DNA of 64,000 nucleotides from Proteles cristata cristata (Eukaryota; Chordata; Mammalia; Carnivora; Hyaenidae), in NCBI GenBank assembly GCA_017311185.1, contig JAESUZ010005094.1, positions 124,001 to 188,000 on the forward strand. Direction: 5' to 3'. The stretch's first letter is position 1, and each line of letters opens with the position of its first letter. The notes below the pieces were generated by a model, which saw only the letters and a list, made by a program, of their open reading frames with translations, was not told where the DNA came from and ran no database searches. Position numbers and translations under genes: made by a program. This document shows positions 55,115 to 64,000 of the stretch, piece after piece.

Positions 55115-55704
55115 TTTTTTCTAAACTGAGCTATATTAGTCAAGATTTACCTGTACCTGGACTTCCTCTGCCCCCAGAGATGTAGCTTCCATGGGTCATG
55201 GTGGGAGCACATGAATGTGGAGACAAGTCTGGTGGGCAGAATCTTGGGGAATTTTCCTGGCTTTCCTGGGCTCACCACATTATGGCATTATGTCCTTGCA
55301 GGTTGTAGGAGCCAGCATCTGCAAAATCTTGGTGGAGCCCTTTACCCCTTTGCAACATGGCCCCAAATCTGCCCCATCTCAAGCCTGTCCTTCACCTCGT
55401 CAGCATTATGGGGAGCCTTGGGAAGATTGCACCTGCCTCTTTGGATTCGCTTAAGGTTTAGGTAAGTTGATACAGATGATATGCTTGGAGCTGTACCTGG
55501 TGCATAGTACATAGCAAGAGCTCTATGTGTTTGCTGGCACCGCTTTTATTAATATCATCATCATACAAAATCTGGTGTTTGCCTTCAGAAATTCCAAACT
55601 TTGTAGTATCTGACTCTATAAATAGCTGCACCACCAGCCTCAATATTTGAAATTTCAACAATTGCTAATAGGAATCGGCATTTATCAATGCCAGGCATTT
55701 TTCT
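55115..55704. other. Unassigned stretch
   Basis: 'gtacctggtgcatagtacat' near 55493 is a MIR/L2-like scrap. Nothing else recognised. Confidence 0.5.
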
Positions 55705-55928
55705 GATAGAATTATTCTCAAATGGGGACACTTGTGGCCCCCAGGGGGCATTGATAATGTCTGGAGACATTTTTGGTTGTCAGAATTAGAGGCAGGGATG
55801 CCACTATCACCCAGTAGGTTGAGATCAGGATGCGATTAAACATTCCACAATGCACAGGAACCTCCCCCACCAAACAAAGAATATCCAACCCAAAATGTCA
55901 ATAGTGGTCAAGGTTGAGAAGCCATGCT
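55705..55928 (+). mobile_element. MER5A, near full length
   Basis: 'attctcaaatggggacactt', 'atgtctggagacatttttgg', 'cacaatgcacaggaacctcc' and 'aaaatgtcaatagtggtcaa' run in MER5A order. Opposite orientation to the copies at 20665 and 21922. Confidence 0.9.
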
Positions 55929-55929
55929 T

Positions 55930-56095
55930 TTATCATTTTGTACATGTTATCTCCTTTAATGTTCTCAACACTCCTGTAAGGTAGGTATTATTATTACCCC
56001 ATCCTACAGGTGAGGGAACTGAGATGTAAAGAAGTTCTACAACTCATTCAAGGCCACCCCAATGGCAAGTGGAGATGGGATTAGAACCTAAGCCT
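55930..56095 (-). mobile_element. MIR
   Basis: 'gtacatgttatctcctttaa', 'tgtaaggtaggtattattat' and 'acaggtgagggaactgagat', adjoining the MER5A. Confidence 0.85.
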
Positions 56096-56342
56096 TCCCG
56101 GGTTTTAAACTTCCCCACGGGGACCCTACTGGCATCCTGGTGCTGAAGATACAGAATCCCCCAAATAACATCAGTTAGTCAATTCCCAATGAGAGGTACC
56201 CAACACAGAAAATATAAGGAAGGGAGAATTTCAGCTTTAATTATTCCCCAGCTAGAGACCTTAAAGTATTCTGAAACAGTAAGAAATGCAGCCGCCCCTC
56301 TGCAGCCCTAACCATATCACCAGATTCTGAAGACTCTGGACT
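56096..56342. other. Unassigned stretch
   Basis: Nothing recognised. Confidence 0.5.
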
Positions 56343-56565
56343 AGGGTTTGCCAAACTACAGTCCCCAGGCCAAACCTGGCCCTCTGCTTGATTTATAAAT
56401 AAAGTTTTATGGGAACACAGCCATCTCATTCATTTCTATATTATCTATGACTCATTTCGTCCCTTAATAGCAGTGTTGAGTAGTTGCAGCAGAGACTGTC
56501 TGCCCTGTAAAGGCTAAGTATTTACCATTTGGCTCTGTAGAGAGAGCATTTCCAGCCTCTGCTCT
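56343..56565. mobile_element. hAT-type nonautonomous DNA transposon (copy 3 of 3)
   Basis: 'agggtttgccaaactacagt', 'ataaagttttatgggaacac' and 'tgttgagtagttgcagcaga' are the clearest landmarks of the family in the window. Confidence 0.85.
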
Positions 56566-56904
56566 AGAAGAATACAGGCAACTGGCCAACTAGCTTAAGA
56601 CTCCTATTGCCAGCGTTTGCTCTTGGTTTATGTCCTGGATGAGAAGGTTTACCCCAGGCCTAACTGAGCATCCCTCTGCCCCTCAGAACCTCAACACAAA
56701 CGAATTCAGGCTAGAGATCAGGAAACCTTGTTCAGCCTAAATTGTCTGTGTTTTACCCTTTCTGCCCATGGATAACACAGTCTGTCCATCAGTAAAACCT
56801 GGGCTATGGGCTATGGGCAGGTCCTGAATCATTCTTACTTCCTCCTACGTGCCTCACCTTCCTGTATCCCAAACAGGTGACATCATAGCTACTAAAGCAC
56901 CAGT
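56566..56904. other. Unassigned stretch
   Basis: Nothing recognised. Confidence 0.5.
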
Positions 56905-57015
56905 AGAAAACATTTATTAAACACTTCAGTGGTTTATCAAGTACTTTTCTAATGATGTATGAACTCTTTTAATGCTCCCAATAACCTACACGCTAAGTAT
57001 TCTTATGTTGCACGC
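56905..57015 (-). mobile_element. MIR 3' half
   Basis: 'aaaacatttattaaacactt' and 'tgaactcttttaatgctccc' match the MIR 3' half in reverse. Confidence 0.65.
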
Positions 57016-57639
57016 CTTATGGATGGGGGCCTTGCCTTTGCAGATTGGCTGGCCAGCTACAGGAAAGCAGTCTGCCTCTATCAAAGACAACCCTTGTCCT
57101 CATCGGTCTGGTTAGCCCATAATCTGTAAGCTTACTCAACAAACGTAGTGAACAAGGCAGGCCCAGGCGTTAGCAACGATACATAAGACAGGAGTTCTGA
57201 CCTCACAGAGCTCAACTACCTGTAGGTTGTGAGCAGATAATGAGAAAACAACACACTGAGACTTCTGCCAGGGATACGGCTGATGCTGTAGGAGCCAAAC
57301 GTGTACCTAACCCTGTGTGGACACCTAACCTGAAGAAAAGACACCTCAGATGATTCTTGAAGTACACACGGACGGAGCACAGCCTGAGAAAAGGCAGAGG
57401 GATGAGGGAGAGTTCATATGAGGTGGTCCACGACCCCAAGACCACCTAACCAGCAAACAAACCATCTGCCCCAAATCTGCCCCAAATCTCTCCGCCCTGT
57501 TGGTGATCCTCCAGTGAGTCACCGTCACTCCCCGTCAGAGGGTTCAAACTGGAGGCCCCCCAGGTAGACTCCACCTATAGACATAACTAACTTCTTGACT
57601 TTGTCTGATTTCAACATGTTCCTCTTTACCTCCTGGACA
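57016..57639. other. Unassigned stretch, partly old-repeat-like
   Basis: 57125-57450 has phrases ('actcaacaaacgtagtgaac' and 'cctcacagagctcaactacc') that recall the unnamed repeat at 19940. Otherwise nothing recognised. Confidence 0.4.
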
Positions 57640-57900
57640 TTGTAGAAGCTATTCCCTCTGCTGGGACCCTTTCTTCTTGTCCTTGCTCATCTGGAAAATT
57701 CCTCACTTATCTTTCAAGATTTAGTTAAAATGTCATCATCTTGTGTGGGACATTTTTCCCAAACCCTACCAACCCTCAAAAGGCACCTTTCTCCTGGGGT
57801 CTCATAACGCTTTATGTCGTCCTCTATACTTTCCAAACCACAGTCTACACAAACACTGTTTCATACCGTGACCCAGCACAAACAAAAGTTTCGTGAATGC
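57640..57900 (+). mobile_element. L2 fragment
   Basis: 'tcacttatctttcaagattt' and 'tgtgggacatttttcccaaa' followed by 'ctcataacgctttatg' fit the L2 3' half. Confidence 0.6.
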
Positions 57901-58199
57901 TCTTCTGTCCCTTTGATTTCTGCCTCAATTACTCTATTTAATAAAGTCTTAAATACAGAATGCCAAGACTCCCCCTGTTGATTCAAGGACGAAATCCATA
58001 GAGAAGTGCCCAACATGGACATTTTCTTTGACCGCACGCACACCTCGCCAGAGACTTTGGAGTGTGAGGCCATGTTCCTACCACCACAACATAGATACGA
58101 CCACCCACCTGTATGCCAGAAGGAACCCTGTAAAACCATAGGTAGTAAGCTCCCATCTCAAGAGAAAACTAGAAATTACACTTCAGATCCTTTTTTTTA
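57901..58199. other. Unassigned stretch
   Basis: Nothing recognised. Confidence 0.5.
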
Positions 58200-58358
58200 A
58201 ATGTCCATACTGTTGGACTCAGTTATATTCCATCTTGTGACTGTTCTCTAAAGAAATAATTAAAACTTCGGTCTAAAGGTTCACGTTCAAAGATATTCCC
58301 TGTAATAAAGATATTTATTAAAGTGGTAAATTAGAAAAAGTTAAAATTTCCCATAATA

Positions 58359-58578
58359 GGGGGATCTGGGGGGCTCAGTGGCTAAGAGTCTGACTCTTGA
58401 TTTTGACTCAGGTCGTGATCTCATGGTTGTTGGGAATGAGCCCTGTGTCAGGTTCTGTGTTGATAGCTTGTAGCCTGCTTGTGATTCTCTCTCCCCGCCT
58501 CTCTGCCCCTCCCTGGCTCTATTTCTCTCTCTCACTCTCTTTCTCTCTCTCTCTCTCTCAATAAGTAAATAAATTTTT
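58359..58578 (+). mobile_element. SINEC copy nested in old L1, with TSD
   Basis: Head 'gggatctggggggctcagtg', decayed B-box and long CT body. TSD-like 'aaaatttcccataata' on the left (58343-58358) and 'aaaatttccatgataata' on the right. Confidence 0.92.
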
Positions 58579-58873
58579 AAAAATTTCCATGATAATAATT
58601 TCAATTATTATTAAAATAATAAATTATGGTATATCTATGCCATGGAATATCAGGTGGCTATTTTTTAAAGTGCTTTTGAAGAATATTTGAAAACATAGGG
58701 AACTTCATATTATGTTGGGTGAAGAAATAAGAAGCAAGATAAAAGTTGTATGTACAAAAATGTTTAGGGGTAAATTGTATTCACATCTGTAACTTACTTT
58801 GAAAAGTATCACCGAAAACAGATGGATGAATTGATAGAAGTATGAATAGATAAACAGAGGGAGTGAGGGTATG

Positions 58874-59090
58874 ATGGATGGATGGATGAATGAATAGATG
58901 GATGGATGGATATATTGGTGGATATATCAGTGAATATGTAGATGGATGGATGGATGGATGGATAGATATACTGATGAATATATCAGTGAATATATAGATG
59001 GATGGATGGATATATTGATGGATATATCAGTGAATATATAGAGGATGGGTGGGCGGATGGATAGTTATATCAATGGATATGTGAATGGTT
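58874..59090. repeat. (GGAT)n array with a 44-56 bp higher-order unit
   Basis: Units of (GATG)n followed by 'gatatatcagtgaatat' recur at 58897-58940, 58941-58996 and 58997-59040. A decayed fourth copy follows to about 59090. It lies inside an old L1. Confidence 0.9.
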
Positions 59091-59530
59091 GGAGAGAGGT
59101 AAGTAGAAGAATGGAAAGAGGGAGGAATTTATGAAACAAGGGAAGGAGCGAGAAATAAAGGAAAGGGTAAATGATAAAGCTAATTAAGTAAAATGTTAAT
59201 GGAAGAATCTAACAGTTGGTACATGTGTGTTCACTATATATTTTTTACATTTTTTCCATGTTTAAAATAGTGTCACAATAAAATGTCAAAAACTATATGC
59301 AAAATATAATAACTAATATATGTTTATAATCATATGACTATATTTATATAGACATTCATACAGGTAGATGCTCATTTAGATAATACTGAAATAAAATAAA
59401 CCACAGTAATAATAGTAGTTATTTCTGGTAGCAGAATTGTTGGCAATTTAGACTCTTTTTAGCACTCCCTTCTTTTTTATTTCCCAAATTTTGAATAGCA
59501 AGCCTGTATTACTTTGATAATCAGGGGGGA

Positions 59531-60355
59531 GGGAGAAAGATATTTAAGAAGAAAGATCACCAGAGAAGAATGCTCCATGCCCCCTATTCTCTTGTTTGCC
59601 ATTGAAAAGCTTGGAACATGTCTGAAAATAATACATTGTAAAGAACAGAAGATCCCACTGAGGCTCCCTTCTGGGCTATGACCCTCGCAGGCAGTCAGAG
59701 GGAAAGAAAACTGGAACACTTTTCTGGAGCAGAGCCACAGGACATGTCTGCAGCTAAGACTCGGGCCATGTCTGAAAGGTGCTTATGGCAAGTGGAATAG
59801 GTCTCAGAGAGAAGACACTCTGGGAGAGGGTCTGGGGATTGACGGGGGTGGCACTCACGACATTTCCTAGAGCCTGTTTGCACCGTGAACCCTGAGTCGA
59901 AGGCTAGGAGTCAAAATATAAATCCGTTATCACTCTCTGTTCCTTCCAGACACAGAAAAGCATTTCTGGGAGCATCTTTCATCCTGGGCCAAGAATCAGG
60001 ACAGATGGTCCTGTGTGGGAAAGGCCCAGTCCCCAAGATCCCAGAGCCCCAGCCCGTCTCTGTTCTCAGAGCAGAATTTTCCATCCAAACATGCCAATTT
60101 TGAGCCACAACCCAATTTCTAACCCTACTCCATTTCTAAGCCCAAAGTGGGTGCAAATCACTGTTTTTTAAGTTCAAAACTGTGATTAAAGTTTATGCAG
60201 TTACTGATAAATAATAATACCGTCAAGGAGATCAGGAATTGTTTACCCTTAAGCCAGGCAGATCTTCTGTGAAGATAGGATTGTTGAGGGTGATATTTGC
60301 CATTTCTTTTTAGGTGTTGATTTTCCTCGTTCAAAGTTTCTATTTATAAATGAAC
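59531..60355. other. Unassigned stretch
   Basis: No repeat or gene recognised. Frames at 59695-60108 on both strands overlap and have no motifs. Confidence 0.5.
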
Positions 60356-60368
60356 TCTATGAGTCATT

Positions 60369-60581
60369 TTATTTATTTTTTTAATGTTTATTTATTTTTT
60401 GAGAGATGGGAGACAGAGCACTAGTTGAGGAGGAGCAGTGAGAGAGGGAGACACAGAATCCGAGGCAGGCTCGAGGCTCTGAGCTGTCAGCACACAGCTG
60501 ATGGGCTGGAACCCACGAACTGCGAGATCATGCCCTGAGCCAAAGTCGGACGTTTAAGTGACCAACCCACCCAGGTGCCTT
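60369..60581 (-). mobile_element. SINEC copy with 13-bp TSD
   Basis: Body 'tgagagatgggagacagagc' and head 'cccacccaggtgcc'. TSD 'tctatgagtcatt' exact at 60356-60368 and 60582-60594. Confidence 0.95.
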
Positions 60582-60594
60582 TCTATGAGTCATT

Positions 60595-60848
60595 GTAGAC
60601 TTATGCCATTCGTTCATGTAGCCCAATTTCACCAAGTCCTCATATTCCAAATTACTTTATTGACAAACGATGTATTAATGAAGGCATCTCTGACCAGCAG
60701 AAAGAAGAGTGATAATCCTACAATTCTCAGTTGTAAAACTTGTGGCAAAAAACTTTATTCATCCATTCACTCTCAGGAATACTAATTGCACCCCACCCCA
60801 TATACTGAACATTGCCCAGTAAATAATGGAGATAAGGAGACAAAAAAC
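60595..60848. other. Unassigned stretch
   Basis: Nothing recognised. Confidence 0.5.
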
Positions 60849-60859
60849 TGCCTTCTCAG

Positions 60860-60997
60860 GGGCATCGGGGTTAAGCATCCAACTCTTGATTGGGGCTTAT
60901 CTCATGATCTCATGGTTCATGGATCAAGCCCCACATCAGGGTCTGGGTGGACAGTGGCATGGAGCCTGCTTGGAATTCTCTCTCTCTGCTCCTCTCC

Positions 60998-61030
<33 letters not shown>

Positions 61031-61048
61031 AAAAATCTCAAAAAATAG
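60860..61048 (+). mobile_element. SINEC copy, first of a three-SINE pile-up
   Basis: The head has a deletion ('ggggcatcggggttaagcat'). Body diverged, with a (CT)n run before 'caaaaatctcaaaaaata'. The 11-bp 'tgccttctcag' at 60849-60859 recurs only after the third SINE (61514-61524). Confidence 0.92.
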
Positions 61049-61286
61049 GGGCGCCTGGGTGGCTTAGTCGGTTAAGGGTCCAACTTTTGCTTAGGTCATG
61101 ATCTCGTGGTTCGTGGGTTTGAGCCCCACGTCGGGCTCTGTGCTGAATGCCAGCTCAGAGCCTGGAGCCTGTTTCAGTCTGTGACTCCCTCTCTCTCTGA
61201 CCCTCCCCTGCTCACGCTGTCTCTCTCTCTCTCCTAGAAATAAATAAATCATTAAAAAAAAACTCAAAAAAAAAAATAAATAAATC
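61049..61286 (+). mobile_element. SINEC copy, young-type subfamily, second of the pile-up
   Basis: Intact head 'gcgcctgggtggcttagtcg' and the young-type variant set ('gaatgccagctcagagc', 'ctctgaccctcccctgctca'). Its flanks 'ctcaaaaaata' and 'ctcaaaaaaaaaaata' look like a TSD inside the tail of the first SINE. Confidence 0.94.
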
Positions 61287-61513
61287 GGGCACCTGGGTGG
61301 CTCAGTTAGTTAAGTGTCCAACTCTTGTTTTGGCTCAGGTCACGATCTCACAGTTCATGTGATTGAGCCCTGTGTCAGGTTTAGTCCTGATGGTGGTGTG
61401 GAGCCTGCTTGGGATTTTTTTCTCTCTCTTTCTCTGCCACCCACACCCTGCTTACACTTTCTTCCTCCCCCTCTCTCAAAATAAGTAAATAAACATTCAA
61501 AAAACAACAACTT
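61287..61513 (+). mobile_element. SINEC copy, third of the pile-up
   Basis: Head 'gggcacctgggtggctcagt', B-box 'gtgattgagccctg', CT-rich body and tail 'aaacattcaaaaaacaacaa'. It joins directly to the shared TSD at 61514. Confidence 0.92.
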
Positions 61514-61729
61514 TGCCTTCTCAGTGTTTATATCCTACTAGGGAAATAAAGGTAAATACAAAATGAATCAGTATCTGAGAAATAGAAGATATAAGGGGTT
61601 GAGAGTGGTTATCCAAAAGATATGTCTACCTAAACCTGTGAACATGGCCTTATGGAAAAACGGTCTTTGTAGATGTTGTTAAGGATACCAAGATGAGATC
61701 ATCCTGGATTAGGATGGGCCCTACATCCA

Positions 61730-62279
61730 ACTCCCTTATGACCCAGCAATAGCACTGCTAGGAATTTACCCAAGGGATACAGAAATGCTGAGGCATAGGA
61801 GCACATGTACCCCAATGTTCATAGCAGCACTCTCCACAATAGCCAAAACATGGAAAGAGCCTAAGTGTCCATCAACGGACGAATGGATCAAGAAGATGTG
61901 GTTTATCTACACCATGGAATACTACATGGCAATGAGAAACAATGAAATCTGGCCATGTGTAGCAACATGGATGGACCTTGAGGGTGTTATGCTGAGCGAA
62001 ATAAGTCAGGCAGAGAAAGACAAATATCATATGTATGCACGTATAGGAGGATTAGGAGGAACTTAACAGAGGACCAAGGGGGAGAAGAAGGGGGAAATGG
62101 TGGGGAAAGGGGAGAGGCAAACCATGAGAGACTCTTGAATGCTGACAAAAACTGAGAACTGATGGATGTAGGGGGGAGGGGGTTGGGCATGGAGGAGGGC
62201 ACTCGTGGGGATGATCACTGGGTGTTATGTGGAAACTAATTTGACAATAAACTATTTCTAAAAAAAAAAAAAGAAAAAA
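61730..62279 (+). mobile_element. Young carnivore L1, 5'-truncated, with 17-bp TSD
   Basis: About 550 bp: the end of ORF2, the purine-rich 3' UTR ('agaggaccaagggggagaag'), 'gggtgttatgtggaaactaa', 'ttgacaataaactatttcta' and an A-tail. The TSD 'gatgggccctacatcca' is exact at 61713-61729 and 62280-62296. The clean TSD and open ORF2 end suggest a recent insertion. Confidence 0.97.
61731..62066 (+). pseudogene. C-terminal remnant of L1 ORF2 in the young L1
   Basis: The frame is open from the truncation point and reads the L1 ORF2 hallmark YDPAIALLGIYPRD. 'TMEYYMAMRNNEIW' and 'WMDLEGVMLSEISQAEKDKY' follow. About 110 residues of a roughly 1,270-residue protein remain. The endonuclease and reverse-transcriptase domains are absent, so it cannot act on its own. 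It belongs to the truncated L1 insertion and is not a host gene. Confidence 0.9.
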
Positions 62280-62569
62280 GATGGGCCCTACATCCAGCAG
62301 GTGTCCTTCTAAGACAAGAAAAGAGGGGATGACATCAAGAAGAAGGAAGCAGAGACTGGAGTGACATGTCTACAAGCCAAAGAATGCCAGCAGCTGCCAT
62401 ACTTAGCAGGGAGGCATAGAATCAGTTTTCCCATAGAGCCTCTGGAAGGCACCAACTCTGTCAACATTTGATTTCAGACTTTTGACTTCCAGAACTGTGA
62501 GAAGCTATGTTTCTGTTGTTTAAAGCTACCAGGCTTATGGTCAGCTAATACAGAAGGGATAAAAACTAT

Positions 62570-62850
62570 GGGAAAAAATAACAAAGAGAGAAAGGTGGAC
62601 ACGGGATGCTTTTTAGGAGACGTGATTTTTAAATGGAGGGGAGGCATGTCTGAGAAGGTGACATTTGAGCAAAGACTTGAAGGAGATAAGAGGTGAGCCA
62701 TTTGGATGATGAGCCGGGAACTTTCTAGGGAGAGGAAAACAGGAGGCCGTGGGCTGCAGAAGAGAGAGAGAGCCAAGATCCTGAAGAAGACATGGTGGCA
62801 AGACCTTACAAGTCTTTGCAAGGTCATCGTATATAAATCACGCCTGTCTA
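62570..62850 (+). repeat. Ancient dispersed repeat, family not named
   Basis: 'gaaggtgacatttgagcaaa' and 'gacttgaaggagataagagg' are stock phrases of a common mammalian repeat also seen at 19940 and 35655. Family unassigned. Confidence 0.5.
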
Positions 62851-63049
62851 TGGCCAGCAGTGACCTCAAGTCCAGGGTCCCGCATTCATGTCCCCTCCGA
62901 TTACATGGGCATCCAGTGACCCTTAAAATGGAGTGGAGTCTCACAATACGGGTCATGATGAAAAGGCATATTTTCTTTTCCTTTGGAAATCATCCATGAG
63001 AGAAGGACCAGTTCTGCACAGAGACTTATCAACAGTTCGGTCCACTGAC
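62851..63049. other. Unassigned stretch
   Basis: Nothing recognised. Confidence 0.5.
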
Positions 63050-63064
63050 AAGAAGGTTTTTTTG

Positions 63065-63302
63065 CGGGAGGCATCTGGGTGGTTCTCTCCATTAAGCATC
63101 CACCTTCAGCTCAGGCCACGATCGCATGGTTTGTGAGTTCGAGCCCTGCATGGGACTTCACAATGTCAGTGCAGAGTCCGCTTGGGATTCTCCCTCTCTC
63201 CTTCTCTCTCTGCCCCTCCCCACTCTCTTTATCTCTCTAAATAAAATAAGAGAAGAGAAAATTTAATTTAATTTAATTTAATTTAATTTAACTTAATTTA
63301 AT
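63065..63302 (+). mobile_element. SINEC copy with a (TTTAA)n tail
   Basis: Head 'gcatctgggtggttctctcc', B-box 'gagttcgagccctg' and CT-rich body. The A-tail has become about eight TTTAA units at 63260-63301. TSD-like 'aagaaggtttttttg' (63050-63064) and 'aagatggttttttg' (63303-63316). Confidence 0.93.
63260..63301. repeat. (TTTAA)n pentanucleotide microsatellite
   Basis: Grown from a SINE tail. One unit is altered to 'cttaa'. Confidence 0.95.
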
Positions 63303-63316
63303 AAGATGGTTTTTTG

Positions 63317-64000
63317 ATAAAGGCTGAGCAAAGTAGCCTGGGCTCAAGCTACAGCTATGAGCTCATGGCCCCCCGGCAGGGTTGGAAAGTGGCAAACTTG
63401 GGGAAACAGGACTTGGGGGGCCCATGTCACTGTTTCAGTGGCACAGATTTGCCACACACACTCTTCCTGGGGGGTGCTTTGGGCGTCTTCCTGTCACCGT
63501 GAAGGCCATCTCAAAGCATGTTTCCCCCAACACTTGATGGCTGCCTACCCCTCCCTGTGGTTGGGGTGTGGAGGGCCCAGCTGTATTTATTGTGCTGCAG
63601 TGTTTTTAACTTCCTATGACTTAAGGCTAGAAGTTTGCTATTGTCCGTAGAACCTTTTTGTAGAAATGTTCATTCCGAAGCACATCTACATGCCAGTAAA
63701 ACGCTCAGCTTTATACAAAAAATTAAATTAATAAAATAATAAAATAGCCTTGAAGTCTGAGCAAACCCGGGGACCAGCTCTGACTTTCACTTAAAAGATG
63801 GGATGCAGGCTCTGTGACAGTCGCTGTGATGAAACCACACCACAGGGAATGAGGGAAGAGGTGGGGATCTCAGGGGATCAGGCAGTCACAGTCATGCCAC
63901 CGGAGGAGAGGTGACTGGGCCTGGGACCAGAGTGGGCAGAGGTGAGAAGTGCTCACGTTCTAACGATACCTTGAAAGTGGAGCAAACAGCATTTGCTAAT
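63317..64000. other. Repeat-free block with an AATAAA-rich, transcript-end-like segment
   Basis: No transposon signature. G/C-rich 63360-63600 is followed by AT-rich DNA ending 'ctcagctttatacaaaaaat', then 'attaataaaataataaaata' at 63727-63746, which holds AATAAA signals. It could be a 3' UTR, a processed-transcript copy or plain AT-rich DNA. No frame here has a recognisable domain. Confidence 0.3.

Larger units (their letters stand above)
58200..59530 (+). mobile_element. Old L1M 3' end carrying a SINE and a GGAT array
   Basis: 'aaattatggtatatctatgc', 'catggaatatcaggtggcta', 'gtagttatttctggtagcag' and 'cctgtattactttgataatc' follow an old L1 3' UTR. It is split by a SINE (58359-58578) and by the tetranucleotide array (58874-59090). 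Confidence 0.75.
61600..62552 (+). mobile_element. MaLR-type LTR interrupted by a young L1
   Basis: The left part has 'tatggaaaaacggtctttgt' and 'gatcatcctggattaggatg'. The right part, after the L1, has 'aggtgtccttctaagacaag', 'ctacaagccaaagaatgcca', 'ctccagaactgtgag'-like 'ttccagaactgtgagaagct' and 'tttctgttgtttaaagctac'. Together they give one MLT1-like LTR. No internal retroviral genes. Confidence 0.78.

Noticed and set aside
61785..62066. 93-codon frame as a possible host gene
   Set aside because: It is the C-terminal end of L1 ORF2 inside a truncated L1 with a TSD.
62474..62956. 160-codon minus-strand frame, the longest in the window
   Set aside because: It runs antisense across an LTR end and an old dispersed repeat and shows no domain.
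1..64000. Bacterial or phage-type systems (operons, defence islands, att sites, replication origins)
   Set aside because: Composition, SINEs, LINEs and lack of long frames show vertebrate nuclear DNA, so such features are not expected and none was seen.

Overview
The window looks like ordinary mammalian nuclear DNA from a cat-family (felid) carnivore. The evidence is about 36 tRNA-derived SINEs of the carnivore CAN-SINE/SINEC type, with heads like 'gcgcctgggtggct', a B-box-like 'ggttcgagccc', a CT-rich body and an AATAAA-rich tail. Two L1 3' ends also have the late carnivore form. The species cannot be told from the sequence.

No protein-coding gene, exon, rRNA, functional tRNA or snRNA was recognised. 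All open frames are short and fall in simple repeats, SINEs, LINE remnants or unassigned DNA. The only recognisable coding remnants are ends of L1 ORF2. The window therefore reads as intergenic or deep intronic sequence.

Layout: 1-4.6 kb holds SINEs, a MIR and a MaLR-type LTR. 4.67-5.81 kb is an L1 with opposite-facing halves (twin-priming pattern), carrying a 350-bp GAA-derived array and a SINE. 6-16 kb mixes SINEs, MIR, L2, a Tigger2-like end, a hAT-like element and two LTRs. 16.6-17.5 kb is an old L1. 17.5-34 kb has SINEs with clear target-site duplications (TSDs), MER5A copies, L2/MIR pieces and a GAA-tailed L1. 34-38 kb is repeat-poor. 38.3-40.4 kb packs five SINEs in strictly alternating orientation. 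40.4-45.2 kb is repeat-poor apart from L2 and old L1. 46-50.8 kb has two old L1s, an ERV-type LTR and a ~900-bp repeat-free block. 51.7-55.1 kb is SINE-rich. 58.2-59.5 kb is an old L1 with a GGAT higher-order array and a SINE. 60.4-62.6 kb has four SINEs, three of them piled up, and a young L1 inside a MaLR-type LTR. The right end is repeat-free with a polyadenylation-like finish.

There are no genes to work together. The content is retrotransposition history, tails turning into microsatellites, and a few repeat-free blocks that may be conserved regulatory DNA. I found no undescribed biological system. Repeat names rest on remembered consensus phrases, not a database search, and boundaries are good to roughly 5-30 bp unless a TSD is given.
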